Shown here: piece after piece, positions 1 through 12,500 of the stretch
How the letters are laid out: each line of letters opens with the position of its first letter
Position numbering within the stretch: the first letter of the stretch is position 1
Assembly: GCF_020497125.1 (NCBI RefSeq)
Contig: NC_059082.1
Coordinates: 25,504,965 to 25,568,964 of the forward strand
Reading direction: 5' to 3'
From: Mauremys mutica
Lineage: Eukaryota; Chordata; Testudines; Geoemydidae
DNA length: 64,000 nucleotides
Position numbers and translations under genes: made by a program
The notes under the pieces: generated by a model
The model's input: the letters and a program-made list of their open reading frames with translations, nothing else
Databases searched by the model: none
Told to the model about the DNA's origin: nothing

Positions 1-485
1 TTATTTGGGTAATTAATTAAAATAGCATGTAGGAGCCCTAGCCATATACCAGGACCCCACTGTGCTCAGCACTGTACAAACATAATAAAAAGAAAGTCAA
101 AGAAGTATTACCCATTATTAGCACTTTTATTTGAGAATTCCAAGCATTATAGATAGCAGGTGCGTGAGAGGAAGTTCTTCTTTTGAAAATTTGGCAGAGA
201 TGGGGAATAAGGGTGGAAGAGACATGTGGACAGTTGCTTTATGTATTTGCAGTTACATTAAACATTATTAGTTCTCCCACAAGCAGCTTCACTTCCCCTG
301 CATAAACATTTTCACTTCCATGCTACTTCCAACTTGTAGCAACCCACAAGATCAAGAGTTCCAAAGTTTGAACCTCAAATACAGGCCTTATATATAATAT
401 CAACTAAGCGACTAGACAGGTATAAGAGTATATATTAAAAAAAGAATGTAACAAAGAATAATTTGCAACTGAAAATAAGAGTTAC
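1..485. other. ZNF280D intron, partial
   Basis: AT-rich intron. About 29-105 resembles an old amniote repeat (the stretch around GCACTGTACAAACA), seen again at about 12770-12850. I found no match to the next expected ZNF280D exon. Confidence 0.5.
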
Positions 486-548
486 CTCAGTTCTTCTGAA
501 TGTTTCTTATAGATCCAAAATCTTTTACTTGGACGAGCACTATGAAAA
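486..548 (-). CDS. ZNF280D: ZNF280D exon 14 (last in window)
   Basis: 63-nt exon for residues 715-735, reading [20 protein letters not shown], against a mammalian block that differs at a few positions. The acceptor chosen is CTGTAG; a second TAG nine bases further in would lose the conserved Phe-His. Donor GTAACT. It ends in phase 2, so the gene must continue beyond position 1. Confidence 0.85.
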
Positions 549-3500
549 CTACAGAGAAGAAAATATAATTTAAACTATTTTTCTATATAGAGGGCAAGTC
601 TTTTTGAGTGTAGTATTCCACATAACTACACTGTAAATGGTACTGCAAGTTGCCTGTTGCAAGACATGAAAATAAAGGCCTTTTATTGTCTGTCCATGTA
701 CTGTTCTAAGGTAGTAAATTTGGTACATAAAGAGTTTACAGGTTCATGCATCTCATTCCCTGTTCAAAATATTGAAATATGACACCAACATCTTTAAAAC
801 ATCACTAGCTGTTACATATTTTCAGGATTAGACTACCAGTTAAATAAGTATGTCTTTATCCTTTTCAAGGTATCCGTTTAGTAAACTTTTAAGTACTTTC
901 TGAGGAATGTAATTTTGGGACAAAAAACCATTTCAGTCATGATTAGCTGAAGTACTATGAAGTTTAATTTTCAGGATACAATCACTTACTATCATAATAT
1001 GGCAATAGCATAGCACTGTCTTTGAATAACTAGTTTGAATGTTTGTGTTTGTACATAAACAAGTAGTAAGTCATTTGTGAAAATAGATAAAACAGCCTGA
1101 GAATATATTCTCGACTTCTAAAGTTTTAACTATTATTTTGATGTTTTACAGTAATTACAATAAGCTATATATTTGTTCTCAGTATCAGTATTTCAATTTG
1201 CTCTGGCTCCACTATGGTTCAGAAACAAGGCATCATTTATGGACTATACTCAATAGGTTTAAACAACAGCTTAATAAATGTGTATGTATGAGATCCGTCT
1301 TAATATATAAGATGGACTAAAGCCACAAGATAGCTATACAGCTGCTGGTTGCTAGCACAGAAGGTTCTCCTATTAACTAAATAGAAACCAGCAAGTTTGT
1401 AACATGATACATCACTTCACCCAAAAACTCAAATGGACAGTGACACCACAACATGTCTGTGTGTGTATGTAGGCACAGGCATGTCTACATACATACACAC
1501 AAAATGCTAAAACATTAAGATTGCGAAGTCAAGCACTCAGTTAGAAAATGCCAGAATTTAAAGTTGCTTAGGCAAGCGTAACTCATTCTGATTGTGCGTA
1601 TGCATTATATAGTCCTTAATTACATATATGATCACATTTTTTCCACAGGACCCCTGCCTCATTCAGTGCACGGAATGAACAGTGCTCATTTAATGAGCAG
1701 CTATTCGACATTTTGATTTACCCTCATTGTATGTGAGGTCCCATCAGGGCTGCCGGGGAGGGGGGGAGGGAGGGGAAAGTGGGTCAATTTGCCCCAGGCC
1801 CCGGAGGGGCCCCCACGAGAGTTTTTCGGGGCCCCTGGAGCAGGGTCCTTCACTCGCTCTGGAGGCCCCAGAAAACCTCTCGCAGGGTCCGGGCCCCTGG
1901 AGCTTCTTCCGCTCCAGGTCTTTGGCAGTGGGGGTCCCTGGGCGGCCCTGGGTCCCATGCCTTATTTACTGCACCACTATTCAAACACTGCACTAAACAC
2001 AGAATTATTAATTTTCTCATGGGCTTTTCTATCACAATCATCACTGTAGTATCTGACTGTTTCACAAACATCAATGAATTTATCTTCACATTACCCCTGT
2101 GAGATAAGGCAGTATTGTTTTACAGATGCAGAACTGAGGCAGAGAGAGAATAGGGTCAAAAAAGTATCCACTAATTTTGGGTGGCCAATTTTAGACACCT
2201 ACGGCATGATTTTTCAGAGAACGTCTCATTATATAGCACTGTGTATGTTTAAAGCACAGATCCCATAGACTTCAGTTGTAGCTGTGACTGAACTGCACTT
2301 CTACAATTCAAACACTAGGGTCTCGAGGTGGGTGGCTAGAAAATGAGGAACAAATGATTACTGATCACCTCTGAAAACTTTGGTTTAAGTTACTTGCCCA
2401 GCCTTACATAAGAATTCTGTGGCAGAGACAGAGGCAGGGATAGAACCCAGTTCTCCAAGGTGTCATTTCACTGCCTCAACCACAAAACCATTTTTTCTCT
2501 TCCTGCAATACCATGCCTCACTCTATACACAGGGTCCTGCTTATAGTCTGAGGGGTTTTTTTTATAGCAAGTACCAGTGCAGTGGATTTAGCCACACATC
2601 TGTCATTAACATTGCTTTGAAAATCTAAGCCTATAGTTTTCCTCAGTCCTATGAAACAAATACAAGATACAGCTCACAGAAACAGTTAACATAAATTATA
2701 TATAGGTTAAAGAAAAATATTTTATAATATCCATGACTTTAATTATCAAAATTTGAAGAGTGCTCACCTCATCATATGATTCACATAGGCTTTGCTACAG
2801 CTAGTATTGTATCTGCATAAGCTGCAATGGACGTATGCTGGAAAGTGACTTGCGAAATCTTTTATTTCTGAGTAACATTCAATGCATTTATGAACTCCCA
2901 AACGATACCTAATAGTAATACAAATGAACCAAATATTGTTAGTGTTAATACATTAAGGGGACATACTTAATATATTTAAAAGATCTTATTTTAAAGCCTC
3001 AACAGCATTGGTTTGACTAGTAAAATGAGGGTCTTTTTAACAATGTGTTGACTGACTAATGATTTTAAACACCATTTAGTAGCTAGCGTAGACAGTTTAA
3101 CACCTTTAAAAAATGTTAGCTGGTCATGGTAGAGCCTATATACAAAGTACTGTTTAAATTCATATTAGCTCATACTTCTTAAAAACACTCAAGAAATTTT
3201 TTTCCCCTCTAATCTTAAAACTTACTCAAAGCTTATCTGCAAAGGACTTTTAAGTAAGTTATTTGCCTGCTTTTTGCTTCTCTTTAAAAAAGGATTGGGG
3301 CTCTCCTCTGAGATGTCTTCCCAACCCATCCACCCCCAAAATACCCCACAAACTTTGCAGAAAAATTAAATGAATAAAGCAAAGAATCCTGTGGCACCTT
3401 ATAGACTAACAGATGTTTTTGCAGCATGAGCTTTCGTGGGTGAATACCCACTTCTTCGGATGCAAGTAGTGGAAATTTCCAGGGGCAGGTAAATATAAGC

Positions 3501-6500
3501 AAGCAAGAAGCAAGCTAGAGATAACGAGGTTAGATCAATCAGGGAGGATGAGGCCCTGTTCTAGCAGTTGAGGTGTGAAAACCAAGGGAGGAGAAACTGG
3601 TTCTGTAATTGGCAAGCCATTCACAGTCTTTGTTTAGTCCTGAGCTGATGGTGTCAAATTTGCAGATGAACTGGAGCTCAGCAGTTTCTCTTTGAAGTCT
3701 GGTTCTAAAGTTTTTTTGCTGCAGGATGGCCACCTTAAGGTCTGCTATTGTGTGGCCAGGGAGGTTGAAGTGTTCTCCTACAGGTTTTTGTATATTGCCA
3801 TTCCTAATGTCTGATTTGTGTCCATTTATCCTTTTCCTTAGAGACTGTCCAGTTTGGCCAATGTACATAGCAGAGGGGCATTGCTGGCATATGATAGCAT
3901 ATATTACATTGGTGGATGTGCAGGTGAATGAACCGGTGATGGTGTGGCTGATCTGGTTAGGTCCTGTGATGGTGTTGCTGGTGTAGATATGTGGGCAGAG
4001 TTGGCATCGAGGTTTGTTGCATGGATTGGTTCCTGAGCTGGAGTTACTATGGCGTGGTGTGCAGTTGCTGGTGAGAATATGCTTCAGGTTGGCAGGTTGT
4101 CTGTGGGCGAGGACTGGCCTGCCACCCAAGGCCTGTGAAAGTGTGGGATCATTGTCCAGGATGGGCTGTAGATCCCTGATGATGCGTTGGAGGGGTTTTA
4201 GCTGGGGACTGTATGTGATGGCCAGTGGAGTCCTGTTGGTTTCTTTCTTGGGCTTGTCTTGCAGTAGGAGGCTTCTGGGTACACGTCTGGCTCTGTTGAT
4301 CTGTTTCTTTATTTCCTCGTGTGGGTACTGTAGTCTTGAGAATGCTTGGTGGAGATTTTCTAGGTGTTGGTCTCTGTCTGCGGGGTTAGAGCAGATGCGG
4401 TTGTACCTCAGTGCTTGGCTGTAGACAATGGATCTTGTGGTGTGTCCGGGATGGAAGCTGGAGGCATGAAGGTAGGCATAGCGGTCGGTAGGTTTTCGGT
4501 ATAGGGTGGTGTTAATGTGACCATCACTTATTTGCACCGTGGTGTCTAGGAAGTGGACCTCCCGTGTAGATTGGTCCAGGCTGAGGTTGATGGAGGGGTG
4601 GAAGCTGTTGAAATCATGGTGGAATTTTTCCAGAGACTCCTTCCCATGGGTCCAGATGATGAAGATGTCATCAATGTAGCGTAGGTAGAGAAGGGGCATG
4701 AGTGGATGGGAGCTGAGGAAGCGTTGTTCCAGGTCAGCCATAAAAATATTGGCATATTGTGGGGCCATGCGGGTGCCCATAGCGGTGCCACTGATCTGGA
4801 GATATATATTGTCATTAAATTTGAAATAGTTGTGTGTGAGGATAAAGGCACAGAGCTCAGCAACCAGTTGTGCTGTGGCATCATCAGGGATACTGTTCCT
4901 GACAGCTTGTATTCCATCAGTGTGTGGGATGTTTGTGTAGAGAGCCTCTACATCCATGGTGGCTAGGATGGTGTTTTCTGGAAGGTCACCAATGCATTGT
5001 AGTTTCCTCAGGAAATCAGTGGTGTCACGGAGATAGCTGGGAGTGCTGGTAACATAGGGTCTGAGTAGAGAGTCTACATATCCAGACAGTCCTTCAGTGA
5101 GAGTTCCAATGCCCGAGATGATGGGGCGTCCAGGATTTCCGGGTTTGTGGATCTTGGGTAGTAGATAGAATAACCCTGGTCGGGGCTCTAAGGGTATGTT
5201 GATTTGTTCCGGTGTTACTGTAGGGAGTGTCCTGAGTAGATGGTGCAGTTTCTTAGTGTATTCCTCAGTGGGATCTGAGGGAAGTAGCTTGTAAAATTTG
5301 GTATTGGAGAGTTGTCTGGCAGCCTCCTTTTGGTAGTCCGACCTGTTCATGATGACAACAGCACCTCCTTTGTCAGCCTCTTTGATAATAATGTCAGGAT
5401 GGTTTCTGAGGCTGTGGATGGCATAGCATTCTGCACGACTTAGGTTGTGAGGCAAGCGATGTTGTTTTTCCACAATTTCTGCCTGTGCACGTCGGCGGAA
5501 GCATTCAATGTATAGGTCCAGACTGTCATTTCGACCCTCAGGAGGAGTCCATGTGGAGTTCTTCTTCTTGTGCTGTTGGTGGGAGGGTAACTGTGTATCA
5601 GTGCGCTGTTCAGTGTTGTCCTGGAAGTATTCTTTGAGTCGGAGACGGCGAAAGTAGGCTTCCAGATCGCCGCAGAACTGTATCATGTTGGTGGGGGTGG
5701 CAGGGCAGAAAGAGAGTCCCCGAGATAGGACAGACTGTTCTTCTGGGCTGAGTGTGTGGTTGGATAGATTGACGATATTGCTGGGTGGGTTGGGGGTACC
5801 ACGGTTGTGGCCCCATGTGGCAGGTAGGAGTTTAGACAGCTTACAGTCCTTTTTCCTTTGTAGAGAGGTGAAGTGAGTAATGTAGATCTCCTGTCTTATT
5901 TTAGTGAAGTCCATTTGTATGGAAGTTTGGTTATTGATGAGAGACTCCAGGTTGGAGAGCTCTTTTTTGATGTTTTCCTGTTTGCTGTATAGGATGCTGA
6001 TCAGGTGGTTCCTCAGTTTCTTTGATAGAGTATGGCATAATCTCTCACTGTGGTCTGTGTAGTATGTAGATAGCAGTGGATTTTTTACCTTTAGTCCATT
6101 AGGTATGATGTCCATCCGTTTACATTTGGAAAGGAAGATGATATCTGTCTGTATTTGTGCAAGTTTCTTCATGAGGTTGATGGATTTCCACTCCATACGG
6201 CTAAATGCAGTGCCTTGCATGGTGTCAAGTATCAGAGGGGTAGCCGTGTTAGTCTGGTTCTGTAGAAGCAGCAAAGAATCCTGTGGCACCTTATAGACTA
6301 ACAGATGTTTTTGCAGCATGAGCTTTCGTGGGTGAATACCCACTTCTTCGGATGCAAGTAGTGGAAATTTCCAGGGGCAGGTAAATATAAGCAAGCAAGA
6401 AGCAAGAAGCAGTGGCACCGCTATGGGCACCCGCATGGCCCCACAATATGCCAATATTTTTATGGCTGACCTGGAACAACGCTTCCTCAGCTCCCATCCA

Positions 6501-9500
6501 CTCATGCCCCTTCTCTACCTACGCTACATTGATGACATCTTCATCATCTGGACCCATGGGAAGGAGTCTCTGGAAAAATTCCACCATGATTTCAACAGCT
6601 TCCACCCCTCCATCAACCTCAGCCTGGACCAATCTACACGGGAGGTCCACTTCCTAGACACCACGGTGCAAATAAGTGATGGTCACATTAACACCACCCT
6701 ATACCGAAAACCTACCGACCGCTATGCCTACCTTCATGCCTCCAGCTTCCATCCCGGACACACCACAAGATCCATTGTCTACAGCCAAGCACTGAGGTAC
6801 AACCGCATCTGCTCTAACCCCGCAGACAGAGACCAACACCTAGAAAATCTCCACCAAGCATTCTCAAGACTACAGTACCCACACGAGGAAATAAAGAAAC
6901 AGATCAACAGAGCCAGACGTGTACCCAGAAGCCTCCTACTGCAAGACAAGCCCAAGAAAGAAACCAACAGGACTCCACTGGCCATCACATACAGTCCCCA
7001 GCTAAAACCCCTCCAACGCATCATCAGGGATCTACAGCCCATCCTGGACAATGATCCCACACTTTCACAGGCCTTGGGTGGCAGGCCAGTCCTCGCCCAC
7101 AGACAACCTGCCAACCTGAAGCATATTCTCACCAGCAACTGCACACCACGCCATAGTAACTCCAGCTCAGGAACCAATCCATGCAACAAACCTCGATGCC
7201 AACTCTGCCCACATATCTACACCAGCAACACCATCACAGGACCTAACCAGATCAGCCACACCATCACCGGTTCATTCACCTGCACATCCACCAATGTAAT
7301 ATATGCTATCATATGCCAGCAATGCCCCTCTGCTATGTACATTGGCCAAACTGGACAGTCTCTAAGGAAAAGGATAAATGGACACAAATCAGACATTAGG
7401 AATGGCAATATACAAAAACCTGTAGGAGAACACTTCAACCTCCCTGGCCACACAATAGCAGACCTTAAGGTGGCCATCCTGCAGCAAAAAAACTTTAGAA
7501 CCAGACTTCAAAGAGAAACTGCTGAGCTCCAGTTCATCTGCAAATTTGACACCATCAGCTCAGGACTAAACAAAGACTGTGAATGGCTTGCCAATTACAG
7601 AACCAGTTTCTCCTCCCTTGGTTTTCACACCTCAACTGCTAGAACAGGGCCTCATCCTCCCTGATTGATCTAACCTCGTTATCTCTAGCTTGCTTCTTGC
7701 TTGCTTATATTTACCTGCCCCTGGAAATTTCCACTACTTGCATCCGAAGAAGTGGGTATTCACCCACGAAAGCTCATGCTGCAAAAACATCTGTTAGTCT
7801 ATAAGGTGCCACAGGATTCTTTGCTGCTTCTACAGAACCAGACTAACACGGCTACCCCTCTGATAAATGAATAAAGTTAAGTCTGGTCCTCCCTAATTTT
7901 GTTGGAGGCCCAGTTGGATGTCCTGAAGCATATTTATTGTGAGCTTTAGTACCTCAACTGAAGAAGCAGGATTGTCAATCTTTAACAAAGGCATTCTGTA
8001 TCCAAAATGTTATTCATTGAACTTAAATAGCTATTAAAAAAAGTTTTATACAATCAAACTAAAGATCCTCTCTCTTCTCAATAGCTTAGCTTTCAATCTC
8101 TTGACTCTTCTGGAACAATTTCATTACATCTCCAGTCACCAGAGTGCCATCTAGGACAGACAAGACCTGAATTCCTAATTTTAAAAATAAACAGGAAAAA
8201 CAAACAAACAAAACCTTAAAAACCCTACAAACAAAATGATTTCTTTGTAACCTCATAAAGAAGCTAAAAGGAACACAAGCATAGCTGTATTTCCCTTTGC
8301 AGGTCATCTTTAGTAGACTCTACCTAGAGACTCAGTATTTCAACAAAACATGATTTTGTACAGTGACTCAGTGAAAAGTCTAAATTTTGTAGGAAATTAG
8401 TACTTTTCACATCATCTGTCCTGCTCGTCCACTGCCAGGAAGTCTGTTGCTAACAAAACAACAAATCACATGGGGAAGAATAAAGATAAAAATAATATCC
8501 AGATATTGGTATGCAAATATCAAGATACTAGCGTCTTTCTTATGAACCTGCTCTTCTTGCCAAACTCAACCATGTCGCAAATCTCCTGTGTTCCAATAAG
8601 CTTTATCTTCATGAACTGATCTTTAACTACTTTTTGTAAGTATGTTCAAAATATACTTTAGAACAGTATTAACTGAAAGATTTTACCTTAGATTATGCAA
8701 TGCTGTATTGGCAACTTTTTTTTTTTTTTTGCTGCTGCTGCTGCTGCTGCTGCTAGTAAATGTGTTTTGCTTCTTCTGTATAGTTGATGATTTTAATTTT
8801 GATTTATTTGTATTAGATTTGTTGTGATTTTTAGTGTTTGTATTTTTAGTTTTGGGAGATAACTGAAATGTGGAGGTGCTTGTGCTAAAAGATGTGGCAG
8901 ATGTTCCAGATTGAAGAGGTCCAACAGAAGCTCGAATAGTAACCTAGGAACATGAAATAATATGGGCACTTTATTTTTATAACACTGTAAAAATTAATGA
9001 CACCAATTAGAGAGTTATATTTAAATTTTTGAAACGCCTATTTCTATAACATAGGCAATGCTTTCATTTGCCTTGTATACTTTGTTCATATCCTTGTTGT
9101 ATAAAACAAATAAAGCAGTTTACTGTCAAGAAAATTTTGCTAAACATGGAACAAATATATAGAATCCTATTCAATAAGACATATGTTGAAAAATATGACT
9201 TTCAACTGACACAGAACAGAAGCTATACCCCAAATAGTTTACTGATTTTCAGCAAAAAAGGGGGCATCCAATAGGTAACAGCAGAAAATTCTAAAGTAAG
9301 CAAGCAGAACGTCTACTACTTAGTCTTAAACCCATGAAATCTTTGGATAATTGAATACGTTATCACAGAAGACTGAAGTCTGACCTGCAGGTTTACTGGG
9401 GAAAAAAAAGTACTTCATAATTTGCAAAGCAACTATCACAATTATGAGTTCTCCTACAGGGACTCAAATGACAGTGTGGTCAAGCTGGCCAGTTTCCAAC

Positions 9501-12500
9501 AGACCAGCTACTTCACAGACCTGCCAAGTCCACGGGTTTTCCTCATAGGACTATGGATCTCAAATCCTCTTAGAAGTCTGTATGAAAAAACCCTAATTTA
9601 CAGGGAAATCTTGTGCTGATTGACTACTTGTCACTCATTCTATTTTTTCCTTGAGGAAAGGCAACCAGATGAGATGATGATCCACACGCTGATGAACAGC
9701 AAGGTTCCCTCAGCACATATAGCAAGAAGAGCTCTCTTCATCTCCCTTCAAACATGGGTCTGGAAAACTCTTATAGACTCTGTGCTCAGGAAAGAGTTCT
9801 AACTAGGGAGCAGCAACTTTTGCGCCCTTGCTGGCTGCTGCTCTTCCCCAATATGGCCCCATAAATTGAGAAAGGGTCAAATATTCTCAACCACTGATCA
9901 CATCCTCTCTACAGCCAATATGCTGAAGCCCTCACATTTCTCCAAGAAAGTGGGGGGTGGGGGGCTGGGTGGGAGAGAAGGGAAAAACAGGACCCTCAGC
10001 TCAGGAAAGCAGCAGGACAGACTTCTTCTAAAAAGTGGGAGTGGGGCTCTTATCAATTGTGTGTGTTGGGGGTGCACAGACATGTGCAGGGAAAGCACAG
10101 TCCTGTATAAATTATGAAGATGGGAGGCAGAATTAAATAATCCGCTTTGAGGGCTGGTGTAAAATTGATTGCTTTGAGTAGGGAAGATTCCTTCCTTTCC
10201 CAACGCCTCAGTATCTCCAACCTAAAATCCAGTCCTCTCATCTCCTCCTCTCTAAGTAGGCTCTCTCCATTTCTCCGGTCAGGTAACTTTTTCTTTTTTT
10301 CTCTTTTATATGAAGTAAAAACTTACTTTAGTTCCAGGAGGCAATCCCTCTAATTGCTTAGGTTTCCTGAATGTCCGGTGATGCTGAGTCTTGTGATCCG
10401 TTTTTTCTTTGCATGTCAAAAATTGCAATCTGCACTTCGTACAACGGTATATTCCTTTTTTCTTTTAAAAATGGAAGACAATTTACAATAAGCAGGAATC
10501 TTCTAATCAACTGAAACTGCCATCCTAGCATGTCTCAAGCAATAATGACCTAAATCTTACTTTAACGAGTCACTCTTAATAATCCTAAAATCCATAATAC
10601 TGCATAACAAACCAGAAAATGAACATGTGTACAGTGCTTTAAAATGCAAAGCAATACAAAAGCACGATGTATCAGTAGCATCTAGGTTACCAATTCAATG
10701 AAATTACAAATAAAAGATAACTATAATCCTACATCTGGTTCCACAAGAGTGAGTGTGTGTTTTGTCACTGATTTCAAGAGGATGTCAGTATGACATATCT
10801 AAGCAAAGAAATGACACATGTATTCTTTCATAGAATGTGCAGAGATTTTTTAATAGTTTTTTAATATTATTGCTAACACTAGTTACACAAAGAACTCCTC
10901 ACACATCAATATACTGGGGACATCTCCCAATGGAATCCAATAGTTTACTTAAAAGAATTCAAAAGAAATGGCCGAAAGCTTTATACGATAAATATTTTCT
11001 CTTATTAGTATATTTACCTCCAGTATTTTAAAACATAACTCTTCTCAATGGTCACACAACCAATTACGCTATTTTTATGTGGGAAAATGTACATTAGCAT
11101 ATTACTAAGTTAAGTTTTGCTTTTTGGGTCACATTTCTATATCATGAAGAGACAAAAATTAATAGCTACTTACCTGATGCCTCATATAATGATGCATGTA
11201 TGGTGCTCCAATTTTAATAACTTTGAGGCAAAATGGACAAAGCAAATGTTTTGTGTTTTCATGTACAGTTCTAAAATGGGTTTCTACATCTGAAAAAGCT
11301 GATGATCTGTAACTGCACACCTAGAAATAAAAATGTAATTTAACCTCATGAGCTCTTATGTTGACTTCTTTTCTGAAAATTTTCTAAGAAAAAAAATAGG
11401 TGTTTTAATACTGAATACTCTGAGATACCTGGCAAACATATGGCATTTCACCTGGCTTATGATTGTCCTTCATATGTTGCAAAAGAACTTGCTCTGTTTC
11501 AAAGGATAATTCACAGATTTTACAAATAGCTGAAAAAGAACAGAAAATAATCAAAATGTATTAATTGGAGTTTGGGGGAAGAAATAGCGTATTGTGCGTG
11601 TGTAAACTGCTATGTACATATACATACATAAAATGAAATTGACACATACAGAAGTATTAAAGTAATAAAGATGAGACAAACTGCAGATTTATTTTGCTTC
11701 TGAAACTTGCTTCAAGAGTCTGCAGTCAGGATTTCCTGGTGTGATGCACTGTCTTTTAAAATACAAGAAATCTGGCAATGGAGAGCAATAATAATCTTTC
11801 AAACAATCTGAACAAAAGCTGGTAACTGAACATGGTAACTAAAAACTGATAAACTGGCTGATCAACTACTCTCTAACCTCAGTACTTATTCTCCCCTTTT
11901 AAAAAAAACAAAAACAAAAAACAATGGTTTCCTGCATCTTTATTTGCAAGTTACAAATCAGCAAATAGCTAAAATTGTAAGAACACAATGATTAAACACA
12001 AAGAGAACAAACTTACTAGATGATTCATAAGGGGTGTGTGTACTTTCAATGTGGCATTGCAGCTGGAAAGGTGTGGGAAACTGACGATAACAGTGCTGGC
12101 AGGTGGTGTGGCTTTCCCAACTTTCACTGCTCTGCTTCTCAAGCTCTAAGTGGTGTTTCATGTGGTTCATAAACCTATTAAAGATAGAGAACAGGTGCAT
12201 AAGCTAAGTTTAAACAAAAAAACATACTTGACAAATTTGACATGAAGTATGTAAAGTGGAAAACACTGTTGAATAGGAGCACTTTTCAAGTGAATTGTAA
12301 CAAGACTTATGGTTCTTATGATTTCTAAATTGTCAAAAATTTCATAAATGGAAGATACAAATAAAAAAACCAAACCTCTCAACAGATTAACCGAAAGATA
12401 TCCTGAATGTTAAATTAAAAATGCACTATCATCTCAAATATACTCTTCACTATAGGGAGTCTATAGTATTATGTCATGTTTGCTTATAGTCATACCAGAC

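Larger units (their letters stand above)
3380..7863 (-). mobile_element. Penelope-like element, foldback insertion
   Basis: A single insertion bounded by 13-bp direct repeats. Reading the minus strand there is a pLTR (6405-6231), a full RT plus GIY-YIG ORF (6220-3539) and a 3' tail (3538-3380). On the plus strand, 6410-7863 is a 5'-truncated copy. 6410-7823 pairs with 4793-3380 over 1414 nt with no indel and no mismatch in the parts I compared. The right copy has about 40 nt more tail (7824-7863) than the left. The full copy has the same orientation as ZNF280D. Partial tandem and inverted copies, pLTRs and a short tail present on one side are known PLE traits. The arms' identity suggests a recent insertion. 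Confidence 0.88.

Noticed and set aside
1..485. Next ZNF280D exon
   Set aside because: No minus-strand segment encodes the expected block that follows residue 735 in the mammalian protein.
1701..1996. Pairs of 85-107-codon frames on both strands
   Set aside because: GC-rich low-complexity repeat; frames open on both strands at once.
4014..4424. 136-codon frame, repeated at 6779-7189 on the other strand
   Set aside because: Antisense shadow of the PLE ORF; it occurs twice only because the arms are inverted copies.
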